From assembly GCF_945915485.1 (NCBI RefSeq), contig NZ_CAMEFJ010000019.1:1-35574 (forward strand): a DNA stretch of 35,574 bases, in the 5' to 3' direction. Positions 1-6,247 of the stretch are shown here, piece by piece; positions within the stretch are counted from its first letter, which is position 1; the number at the start of each line of letters is the position of its first letter. Position numbers and translations under genes: made by a program. Under the pieces are notes generated by a model. That model searched no databases. It was not told the DNA's origin and worked only from the letters and a program-made list of their open reading frames with translations. The DNA comes from an uncultured Agrococcus sp. GTDB taxonomy: Bacteria; Actinomycetota; Actinomycetes; Actinomycetales; Microbacteriaceae.

Positions 1-1346
1 GGCCGTTCCCAGCCCGACGCTTCCAAGAACATCGCGCCGAGTTCCTGCTGACGCGAGTAGAACGGGCTCGTGCGCAGCCGGCGACACTGCTCCGATGGCT
101 GCGCGGGGTGGATGATGTCGTAGACCTCGCGGAAGTTCTGCGAGCTGCGGGCGCGCACATACGTCGGCGTGAGCGCGTGCGGTTCGAAGCGGGCGATGTC
201 GGCCCCGCGCATGTCGATCGATGGGCGCCCCTCGACGATCCATTCCGCGACCGCTCGACCCACACCGCCCGAGTGCGTCACCCACACCGCCTCAGCGGCC
301 CAGAATCCCGCCACCGTGCGCGAAGGGCCCACGACCGGCATCCCGTCACTGGTGAAGAGGAAGAGCCCGTTGAACGCATCGTCGATATCGACGTTCTCGA
401 GTTCCGGGAGCAGCTCGATCGCTTCTCGATGCGGCCCTGCGAAATCCTCCTGGGTAAAGGGCTGTACCGACGGCATGACCTCCGCTTCGTCATGGCTGAC
501 GATGTCACGGACATCGACGGGGATGGCGCGGTGCCGATACGAGCCGATGCCGTAGCGTTCGTGGTTCTGCCGGAAGTACAGCGAGGCGTCCTGGTGCCGG
601 AGGATCGGATGCTCGGTTTCCGTTTCCGATGCCACGAGCGAGGGCACGGGTGCGGTCCAGGCGAGCTGATGCGCGAGCGGCTGCACAGGAACGGTCACGC
701 CGACCATCTCGCCGATCGCCGGCCCCCAGATGCCGGCGCAGCACACGACCCGATCGGTCTCGATCCGGCCGCCTGTCGTGCGTACGGCAACGACACGGCC
801 TTCTTCCACATCGATGCCGGTGACTTCGGTGTCACCCCGAAACTCTACGCCGCGACGCATCGCCCCGCGCGCCATCGCTTCGACCGCTCGCACGGACTTG
901 CCGACGCCGTCATCGGGCACGTGGAGGCCCGCCAGGACGCGATCGGGGTCGATGAGCGGCTCGTGCGCGGCGACCTCACTCGGCGTGAGCAGCTCCGGCT
1001 CGAGCCCCCACGCGGTCGCAAGGCCGTGACGTCGGTGGAGCTCGCGAACACGCTGCGGCGTTGTCGCGACTTCTATGCCACCGACCGGCAGGTAGCACGG
1101 CTCACCGTCGAGTTCAAGGCTCCGCCAGAGATCCACCGTGACTCTGGCCAGTTGCGTCAGCGTTCGCGATGGGCTCGTTTGGAACACGAGCCCCGGCGCG
1201 TGCGACGACGAGCCCCCGGTCGCGAACAGGGGCCCGGCATCCACCACGAGAACGTCTGTGCAGCCGAGCTCCGCCAGGTGATACGCGGTGCTCGCGCCGA
1301 CGACGCCCGCACCGATGATGACGGTTCCTGCACTCGAACGTTCCAT
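1..1346 (-). CDS. FAD-dependent oxidoreductase, dimethylglycine/sarcosine dehydrogenase type (3' end outside window)
   Basis: The 448 visible residues begin with a Rossmann FAD-binding fingerprint (GAGVVGASTAYHL, near residue 12) and continue as a DAO-fold oxidoreductase. Near the left edge the protein reads SPFYSRQQELGAMFLEASG and then WERP. In dimethylglycine and sarcosine dehydrogenases this stretch joins the FAD module to a C-terminal GcvT-like folate module, so the full protein is probably near 800 residues and continues outside the window. Family members oxidise an N-methyl group of dimethylglycine or sarcosine and pass the one-carbon unit to tetrahydrofolate in the cytoplasm. The ATG at 1346 follows GGTGGAG at good spacing and lies 19 bases after the stop of the upstream methyltransferase gene, so the two form one operon. 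The exact N-methyl substrate cannot be told from what is visible. Confidence 0.85.
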   Translation of the reverse strand, partial: MERSSAGTVIIGAGVVGASTAYHLAELGCTDVLVVDAGPLFATGGSSSHAPGLVFQTSPSRTLTQLARVTVDLWRSLELDGEPCYLPVGGIEVATTPQRVRELHRRHGLATAWGLEPELLTPSEVAAHEPLIDPDRVLAGLHVPDDGVGKSVRAVEAMARGAMRRGVEFRGDTEVTGIDVEEGRVVAVRTTGGRIETDRVVCCAGIWGPAIGEMVGVTVPVQPLAHQLAWTAPVPSLVASETETEHPILRHQDASLYFRQNHERYGIGSYRHRAIPVDVRDIVSHDEAEVMPSVQPFTQEDFAGPHREAIELLPELENVDIDDAFNGLFLFTSDGMPVVGPSRTVAGFWAAEAVWVTHSGGVGRAVAEWIVEGRPSIDMRGADIARFEPHALTPTYVRARSSQNFREVYDIIHPAQPSEQCRRLRTSPFYSRQQELGAMFLEASGWER

Positions 1347-1365
1347 GCGAACTCCACCGCAGCGT

Positions 1366-2670
1366 TCAGCCCGCGGCGTCCAATCCCTGTTCCTTCAGCC
1401 TTTCGCGAGTATTCGGGTGCACAGAGGGCCGGAACGGCACTTCGACGATCTCTGCACGGATCGGCTCGCCCGCCACCTCCGCGTACTGCTCCGGCAGGTG
1501 CACCCAGTACTCCTCGCCCAGCGCTGTGCGTTCGACCGGCACGTGCGCGAGCGCGACATTCGTCTCCAGCTCGGGCGAGTACCAGGGCGATGTGACGTAG
1601 CCGACCGGGTCGGTATCCGCGGCGTCGCTGATCAGCCAGAAGTCGGGGGCGTAGTCGTCGATCGGATTCCCCGCGAACTTCAGCCCGACCAGTTGGGTCC
1701 TGTACGGCGGATTTCCCGCTGCGATCTGCTCGCGTGCGGCTTCGAGAGCCGTTTTGCCGATGTAGTCGGCCTCCTTCTTGCGGGGCACCTGGTATCCGAG
1801 ATTGACCTGAAACGGCAGGGTCTCGTGATCGAGGTCCTGCCCCCACGAGAGGATGCCCGCTGCAATTCGGCGGTGGTGCGCGGGTGCGACGACCCGCAGG
1901 TTGTGGGCCTCGCCGGCACGGAGCACCGCATTCCACAGGTCTTCCGCGTACTTCGTCGCGTCGTAGAGGTAGATCTCGTACCCCTTCTCCCCCGTGAATC
2001 CGGTCTGGGAGATGATCACATCGCGACCGTGCAACTGCGCCGCGTAGAGTCCGTAGCTCGGGATGTCCGCGGCCTCCTGGCCGAACAGATCGGAGATGAG
2101 CCCGTACGACTTCGGCCCCTGGATCTGCACGGGGGCGACGTCGATCTCGTTGATCTCGACGTCGAAGCCCTTGCCGACATTCACGCCCTGCAGCCACTGC
2201 ATCAGATCGCTGTCGGAGATCGAGAACCAGAACTCGTCCTGCGCGATCCGCAACAGCACGGGGTCGTTGAGGATGCCGCCCTTCTGGTTGGTGAGAATGA
2301 CGTAGCGAGCGCGCATGACGGGGATCTTCGTCGCATCGCGTGTGATGACGAAGTTGACGAACGCCTCCGCTTCCGGCCCCTTGACCTGTATTTGACGCTC
2401 TACGGCGACATTCCAGAGGGTCACGTCGTTGACGAGCGAGTCGTACTCGATCGACATGCCACCTTCCTCGCGGGGCACGTAGCCGCGGGGATGGTACATG
2501 CGGTTGTAGATCGACGCTCGCCAGCAACCCGCTTGCACTGAGAGTTCCCAGTACGGCGACTTGCGAACGCGGGTGTCGATCAGCATTTCTACCGGCGTCG
2601 GTCCTGACTGCCGGAGGTTGACCGGAACCACGCGGTCCGACTGGTCAACCGAAGGGATGTTGAAACTCAC
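1366..2670 (-). CDS. DmdA/GcvT-like tetrahydrofolate-dependent methyltransferase (aminomethyltransferase family)
   Basis: A 434-residue GcvT-fold protein. Visible signatures are GGILNDPVLLRI and FWFSISDSDLMQW (about residues 130-155), then IQGPKSYGLISDLFG, SQTGFTGEKGYEIYLYD, and a C-terminal LSWGQDLDHETLPFQ/YIGKTAL block. The FW-SISDSDLM phrase is what I remember from DMSP demethylase DmdA and its relatives rather than from the true glycine-cleavage T protein. The likely role is transfer of a methyl or methylene group from a methylated sulfonium or amine to tetrahydrofolate. The next gene downstream is a dimethylglycine/sarcosine-type oxidase, which favours a betaine-type methylamine pathway over glycine cleavage. 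The start is GTG with AGGAGG five bases upstream. Whether it acts on DMSP, betaine or dimethylglycine is open. Confidence 0.8.
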   Translation of the reverse strand: MSFNIPSVDQSDRVVPVNLRQSGPTPVEMLIDTRVRKSPYWELSVQAGCWRASIYNRMYHPRGYVPREEGGMSIEYDSLVNDVTLWNVAVERQIQVKGPEAEAFVNFVITRDATKIPVMRARYVILTNQKGGILNDPVLLRIAQDEFWFSISDSDLMQWLQGVNVGKGFDVEINEIDVAPVQIQGPKSYGLISDLFGQEAADIPSYGLYAAQLHGRDVIISQTGFTGEKGYEIYLYDATKYAEDLWNAVLRAGEAHNLRVVAPAHHRRIAAGILSWGQDLDHETLPFQVNLGYQVPRKKEADYIGKTALEAAREQIAAGNPPYRTQLVGLKFAGNPIDDYAPDFWLISDAADTDPVGYVTSPWYSPELETNVALAHVPVERTALGEEYWVHLPEQYAEVAGEPIRAEIVEVPFRPSVHPNTRERLKEQGLDAAG

Positions 2671-2708
2671 GAAAGCCTCCTGGTCCGCAACGTGGAGCCC
2701 AACCTCGT

Positions 2709-2746
2709 TGTTGCGCTCTCAGCAACACTCATCGTGTTGCGCAACA
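2709..2746. promoter_or_regulatory. Two TGTTGC/GCAACA operators over the predicted transcription start
   Basis: TGTTGCGCAACA at 2735-2746 is a perfect 12-bp palindrome. At 2709-2727 the same half-sites TGTTGC and GCAACA recur with 7 bases between them. The centres are about 22-23 bp apart, two helical turns, and both sites lie at or just downstream of the -10 box, where a bound protein would block transcription. The cognate regulator is not in the window. Confidence 0.5.
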
Positions 2747-2775
2747 TTCTGGCGCATCGCACGGAACCTAGTCAA
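2746..2775 (-). promoter_or_regulatory. Predicted promoter of the methyltransferase/oxidoreductase operon
   Basis: Read on the minus strand, TTGACT (2775-2770) is followed after 18 bases by CAGAAT (2751-2746). This is a good sigma-70-like pair about 75 bases before the GTG start at 2670. The -10 box abuts the operator palindromes just downstream. Confidence 0.55.
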
Positions 2776-2847
2776 GAGTTTTTGCGCGCGAAATTTCGAC
2801 GCCATGACAGCGCCGGATGTACACAGACGGCGGGGACGCCCGCTGAA

Positions 2848-3086
2848 GGTCACGAAACGTTGACCCGATGGTCGAAATCAGACCACACGGTCAACATTTA
2901 GTGATGAATGACCGTACGATCAACATTTGGTGACGCACACCCGATTCGAGACGTGACACACGCCCTATTCGGAGGCAAGAGCCCGATCTCTCGAGTGTGG
3001 TCACGAAATGTTGACTTCACGAGCCAAACCGGACCGTAGAGTCCACGTTTCGTGACAAATGACCATACGGTCAACATTTGGTGACC
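2848..3086. repeat. MITE-like 239-bp element with terminal inverted repeats and internal copies
   Basis: The left end (2848-2873) and the reverse complement of the right end (3061-3086) agree at 22 of 26 positions; the outer 18 bases of the right end read GGTCAACATTTGGTGACC. Four further copies of the unit lie inside, at 2881-2904 (+), 2910-2933 (+), 2999-3025 (-) and 3032-3055 (+). The group 2848-2933 recurs at 2999-3084 at an exact 151-base offset with about three quarters identity. No ORF is contained and no clear target-site duplication is seen. It could be a non-autonomous transposon relic, paired ends of a lost insertion sequence, or a multi-site protein-binding array. Confidence 0.6.
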
Positions 3087-3143
3087 CTCGTCAGGATGTT
3101 CGTCACTGGCCGCGAGGCGCGACCTCGCAGACCCTCGTCCGGG

Positions 3144-3332
3144 TTACTCGTCGCCCTCTACAGTGTCGCCGAAGATGATCTGCAGTGACTGCGTTGCGCT
3201 GACGCCCTGCGCGACGGACTCGATGACGTCGGGCTCGGCCGGAGCGTCGCTCTGACCGATAAGGCGGTCGGCTTCACGCAGCCAATCGGGTTCGCTTTGA
3301 CCGGATTCCAGGTCGGTTTTACGTTCGAACAT
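3144..3332 (-). CDS. Hypothetical 62-residue acidic protein
   Basis: The ORF starts at an ATG preceded by a clear GGAGG (AACGGAGGTGCG before ATG), which is the main support for a real gene. A longer reading frame runs further upstream, but the Shine-Dalgarno marks this start. The product is acidic and soluble, begins MFERKTDLESGQ, and has no membrane segment, signal peptide or cysteine. I do not recognise the family. It has its own predicted promoter at 3356-3384 and lies downstream of the FrnE-coupled small gene on the same strand. The inverted-repeat element follows its stop. Confidence 0.55.
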   Translation of the reverse strand: MFERKTDLESGQSEPDWLREADRLIGQSDAPAEPDVIESVAQGVSATQSLQIIFGDTVEGDE

Positions 3333-3355
3333 CGCACCTCCGTTTCGACGCCGCA

Positions 3356-3384
3356 ATCGTATCGGGTTCGCACGACCGTGTACA
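3356..3384 (-). promoter_or_regulatory. Predicted promoter of the 62-residue protein gene
   Basis: On the minus strand TGTACA (3384-3379) and TACGAT (3361-3356) are 17 bases apart, each matching four of six consensus bases. They sit 24 bases before the ATG at 3332. Confidence 0.35.
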
Positions 3385-3415
3385 TCCGTGGCCGGATACC
3401 GCGTATTGCGCGAAG

Positions 3416-3607
3416 CTAATCGCAGGTGCCGTCGACGGAGCAGCTGACACCGTCGGCGCCTTCGCCGAGCAGGTTCGTCATCGACTGCAGCCCGCTCGAC
3501 TCGCTGCTCTGCGCGTTCGCTGTTGCGGGCATCCCTCCGTCCTGTCCCGCCCCTTCGAGTGTTGCGGCGCGAGTAGTCGCGTTCTTCTCGCCGGCGTCCA
3601 CGCTCAT
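3416..3607 (-). CDS. Small protein with a cysteine-containing tail, coupled to the FrnE-like oxidoreductase
   Basis: A 63-residue ORF whose ATG overlaps the stop of the DsbA-family gene in an ATGA, the usual sign of translational coupling. The first about 45 residues are small, polar and probably disordered (many Ala, Gly, Ser, Thr). The end reads GEGADGVSCSVDGTCD, with the only two cysteines six positions apart, near the C-terminus. No signal peptide or membrane segment is seen. A thiol-disulfide oxidoreductase upstream makes a disulfide, metal-binding or redox-partner role for the two cysteines plausible, but this is inference. A peptide precursor is another possibility, although no modification enzyme lies nearby. 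I do not recognise a named family. Confidence 0.6.
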   Translation of the reverse strand: MSVDAGEKNATTRAATLEGAGQDGGMPATANAQSSESSGLQSMTNLLGEGADGVSCSVDGTCD

Positions 3608-4302
3608 GCCTCGCTCTCGTTCGTTTCAGGAGCATCGAGCTCAGCGACGAGTTGCCGCAACGCCTGCCGGTACGTGTCGACCGGCAGTGCGCCGGGAGCC
3701 GCGTACTTGTTGTTGAAGACCGTGAACGGAACGCCGGAGGCACCCATGGCCTGCGCTCGCATCACGTCGCTGTCGACGTCGTCATCATGCCTGTCTGCAT
3801 CGCGAAGGATCTCCGCGGCGGATGCCCGGTCGAGTCCTGCACGCTCGGCGGCAGCCAGGATCGCGTCCTCCTCGAACGGGTTCACAGCTCCCGTGAAGTA
3901 GTCGCGTTGCAGTGCGAAGAAGAAGTCTTCCGTCGCACCCCGCTCACGCAGCGACTGCGCAACACGGTGGATCGCACGGGTGTTCGCGACCGGCCGCTCG
4001 ACCGCGTACTCGCGCCCAATCTCGCTCGCGAGGCCCGCGATGTGCTGCTCCATGGCCCGAACATCTTCCTCGCCCTTACTGAATTTGGCGCGAAGGTGCT
4101 CGATGTTGGTGTGCGCGTCGGCCGCTGAGTATGCGGGAGCGTTCGGATCCAGCTCGAAGGAGTGCACGCGGATGCGCACTCGGTCTTCGAGCTCTTCAGC
4201 GCGAATCGCCTCTTCCAGTCTTCCCTCGCCGACGTAACACCAAGGGCACACGACGTCCGTCCAGAGGTCGATCGTGATCTGCTGTTCGCCCTGTTCGGCC
4301 AT
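3604..4302 (-). CDS. DsbA-family oxidoreductase, FrnE-like
   Basis: A 232-residue thioredoxin-fold protein with a helical insertion. The CPWC redox motif is at residues 19-22 (DVVCPWCYVG) and the cis-proline loop is at about 190-196 (GVPFTVF, Pro192), both features of the FrnE/2-hydroxychromene isomerase-like DsbA branch. There is no signal peptide, so it should act in the cytoplasm, as FrnE does in Deinococcus and Streptomyces, where it is linked to disulfide handling and oxidative stress. The ATG is preceded by AAGGAG. It heads a transcription unit that includes the coupled 63-residue cysteine protein. The exact substrate is unknown. Its length is normal for the family. Confidence 0.9.
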   Translation of the reverse strand: MAEQGEQQITIDLWTDVVCPWCYVGEGRLEEAIRAEELEDRVRIRVHSFELDPNAPAYSAADAHTNIEHLRAKFSKGEEDVRAMEQHIAGLASEIGREYAVERPVANTRAIHRVAQSLRERGATEDFFFALQRDYFTGAVNPFEEDAILAAAERAGLDRASAAEILRDADRHDDDVDSDVMRAQAMGASGVPFTVFNNKYAAPGALPVDTYRQALRQLVAELDAPETNESEA

Positions 4303-4366
4303 GCCCGCTCCTTACGATGCTTCGACGCCGTGTGCGTCAGGCTCTGCAGAGTATGACAACGGAGAA

Positions 4367-4386
4367 CGCCCGGATAATCCCGGGCG
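4367..4386 (-). terminator. Predicted intrinsic terminator of the mannoside PTS operon
   Basis: CGCCCGG and CCGGGCG form a perfect 7-bp stem with a 6-base loop, just after the stop of the IIA gene (4399). On the minus strand the stem is followed by TTCTCCGTTGT, a moderately T-rich stretch. It separates the operon from the FrnE gene. Confidence 0.55.
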
Positions 4387-4398
4387 CTCGGGGCTCCG

Positions 4399-4842
4399 TC
4401 AGGAACCGAGCAGTTCGACGACTTCCGCGCTCGTCTCCGCGGAGTTCAATCGGTCACGGAATTCCTCGTCGACGAGCCTACGGGCAAGCTCCGCAAGAAT
4501 TCTCAGGTGCGTGTCGGCACCATCCTCGGGAACGATAATGGACAGCACCTGTCTGACTGGTTCGTCGGACCATTGAATCGCTTGATTCAACGAGAGATAG
4601 GCGACACTCGCCTGGCTCGCCGCAGCGCTTTTCGTGTGTGGAATCGCGAAGCCGAATCCCATCGCGGTAGAGACTTCCTCCTCGCGAGCGCGCAGACCGA
4701 CAAGGATGCGTTCACTGTCGACTGCACGACCCGCCTCGGTGAACATCCGCGCAAGTAATTCCAGAGCCTCCTCTTTGCTCGAAAGATCACGGCGCAGCGC
4801 CACAAGACCCTCTTCGGTCATGCCATCGCGAGCTTCTGTCAC
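4399..4842 (-). CDS. PTS fructose/mannitol-family EIIA component
   Basis: A 147-residue EIIA of the PTS fructose/mannitol type. The phosphorylated histidine is expected at His69 in GFGFAIPHTKS, the standard active-site motif. EIIA takes phosphate from HPr and passes it to EIIB. The start chosen is a GTG overlapping the IIC stop (GTGA); an in-frame ATG seven codons later is possible but would lose the coupling. This is the last gene of the operon and a terminator hairpin follows. EI and HPr are not in the window and must be encoded elsewhere. In many bacteria the EIIA, EIIB and EIIC domains are fused in one protein; here they are three separate genes. Confidence 0.9.
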   Translation of the reverse strand: MTEARDGMTEEGLVALRRDLSSKEEALELLARMFTEAGRAVDSERILVGLRAREEEVSTAMGFGFAIPHTKSAAASQASVAYLSLNQAIQWSDEPVRQVLSIIVPEDGADTHLRILAELARRLVDEEFRDRLNSAETSAEVVELLGS

Positions 4843-5951
4843 GAGTTTCCACCTTCCGAAGTCGTCGCGCTGATCGCGCTCTCACGCTCAGCTTCTTCCT
4901 TCGCGACGACCGACCCTTCAGTGAGACGCAGCAGGATGCCCAACAGAACAACGCCTACCGCGACGCCGATGACGAAGCTCAACAGGTACAGCGGAATATT
5001 GCTGGCGAGCGGCATCGTGAACACGCCGCCGATCGGCGCGGACATCGTGATGCCGAAAGCACCCGCGAGCGCGCCCGCAGTCGCTGCGCCGACGATGATC
5101 GACGGCAGCACCGCCCTCGGTTTGGCGATCACGAAAGGAATCGCACCCTCTGCGATATAGCTGGCGCCCATGACGTATGCCGCCTTTCCCGCATCACGAA
5201 GGTCCTGGGAGAAGCGACGGCGGTAGATCGTCGAGGCGACGGCGCAGATCGTGCTGATGGACATGCCGCTCACGGCAGCGGTGCCCATGATGACGGTCGC
5301 GGTCGCCGACCCGTCGGTGGCTGTCAAGCTGGCAACCGCGAACAGGTAGGCGGTCTTGTTGATCGGGCCGCCCATATCGGCCGCGAGCATACCCCCGATG
5401 ACAGCGCCGATCAGTACGAGGCTCGCCCCGCTCAACCCCTCGAGCAATCCGTTCATCCAGGCGTTGAAGGGCCCGATGACCAGATTCAACGGAATCATGG
5501 CCGCAGCGGCCAGCAGTGTGCCGACGACGGGGAACAGCACGATGTTCTTGACACCGCTCAGCGACCTGGACCAGTTTTTCGAGACCCATTTGAGCAGCCG
5601 AACGAGGAATCCCGCAGCAACGGCACCGATGATCGCCCCGATGAAGCCCGCTTCCTCCTCCCGCGCCAGCAGGCCTGCCATCATGCCTGGCAGTATGCCC
5701 GGCCGGTCCGCCATCGAGTATGCGATGAAGCCCGCGAGGATCGGGAGCATGAAATCGAACGCGTAGCCGCCGATGGTCAGCAGCCAAGCCGACACCGGAT
5801 TACCGGCGCCGAAGTCCTCACCGCCGCTGTTCGCGGCGTCGAAGAGGAACGCGAACGAGAGCAGCACACCACCTGCGACGACGAACGGCAGGAAGTACGA
5901 GACTCCCGTCATCAAGTGCTTGTAGGACGAGCGGAGCCGTTCCTTCATCAC
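4839..5951 (-). CDS. PTS fructose-family EIIC permease component
   Basis: A 370-residue membrane protein with about nine hydrophobic segments. It opens with HLMTGVSYFLPFVVAGG, the typical N-terminus of fructose-type EIIC, and contains DMGGPINKTAYLFA and YIAEGAIPFVIA, family signatures near the sugar site. It would move the mannoside across the membrane while EIIB phosphorylates it. Two starts compete: GTG at 5951, seven bases after AGAAGG, and ATG at 5948, which overlaps the IIB stop. The C-terminal tail is cytoplasmic and polar. The substrate is inferred from the neighbouring GH38 mannosidase rather than from the permease itself. Confidence 0.9.
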   Translation of the reverse strand: MMKERLRSSYKHLMTGVSYFLPFVVAGGVLLSFAFLFDAANSGGEDFGAGNPVSAWLLTIGGYAFDFMLPILAGFIAYSMADRPGILPGMMAGLLAREEEAGFIGAIIGAVAAGFLVRLLKWVSKNWSRSLSGVKNIVLFPVVGTLLAAAAMIPLNLVIGPFNAWMNGLLEGLSGASLVLIGAVIGGMLAADMGGPINKTAYLFAVASLTATDGSATATVIMGTAAVSGMSISTICAVASTIYRRRFSQDLRDAGKAAYVMGASYIAEGAIPFVIAKPRAVLPSIIVGAATAGALAGAFGITMSAPIGGVFTMPLASNIPLYLLSFVIGVAVGVVLLGILLRLTEGSVVAKEEAERESAISATTSEGGNS

Positions 5952-6247
5952 GCGACCGCCTTCTCGATCACTTGCTCGGCGCCGCGAATCGCCTCGCCGA
6001 CCGAGACGCGGACGATGCGCATCCCCTCGAACCTCTCCTCATCGACGGTGATATCGGCCGCGATGACCACGACATCGGCGTTCTCGATGTCTTTGTTCGA
6101 GAGAGTGTTCTCGGAGCCGGCTGCCCCCTGCGTTTCCATCTTCACGGTATGGCCGAGCCGTCTACCGGCTTTCTCTATCGATTCCGCCGCCATGTAGGTG
6201 TGCGCAATGCCGGCGGGGCACGAGCTCACTCCGATGATGTTCGCCAT
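5948..6247 (-). CDS. PTS fructose-family EIIB component
   Basis: A 99-residue EIIB with the phospho-cysteine at Cys10 in the phrase VSSCPAGIAHTYMAAES, the hallmark of fructose-type IIB. It carries phosphate from EIIA to the incoming sugar. An in-frame extension of 45 codons exists upstream, but the strong AAAGGAGGAG before the ATG at 6247 and the family alignment fix the start here. The first 22 bases overlap the end of the mannosidase gene, so the two are translated together. It belongs to the operon 10775 to 4399. Confidence 0.92.
   Translation of the reverse strand: MANIIGVSSCPAGIAHTYMAAESIEKAGRRLGHTVKMETQGAAGSENTLSNKDIENADVVVIAADITVDEERFEGMRIVRVSVGEAIRGAEQVIEKAVA

Noticed and set aside
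108-2541. Long plus-strand frames across the oxidoreductase and methyltransferase genes
   Set aside because: Antisense shadows; the minus-strand readings give clear FAD and GcvT motifs.
2848-3086. CRISPR array
   Set aside because: Units occur in both orientations, differ from each other and do not have regular spacers; terminal inverted repeats fit a mobile element better.
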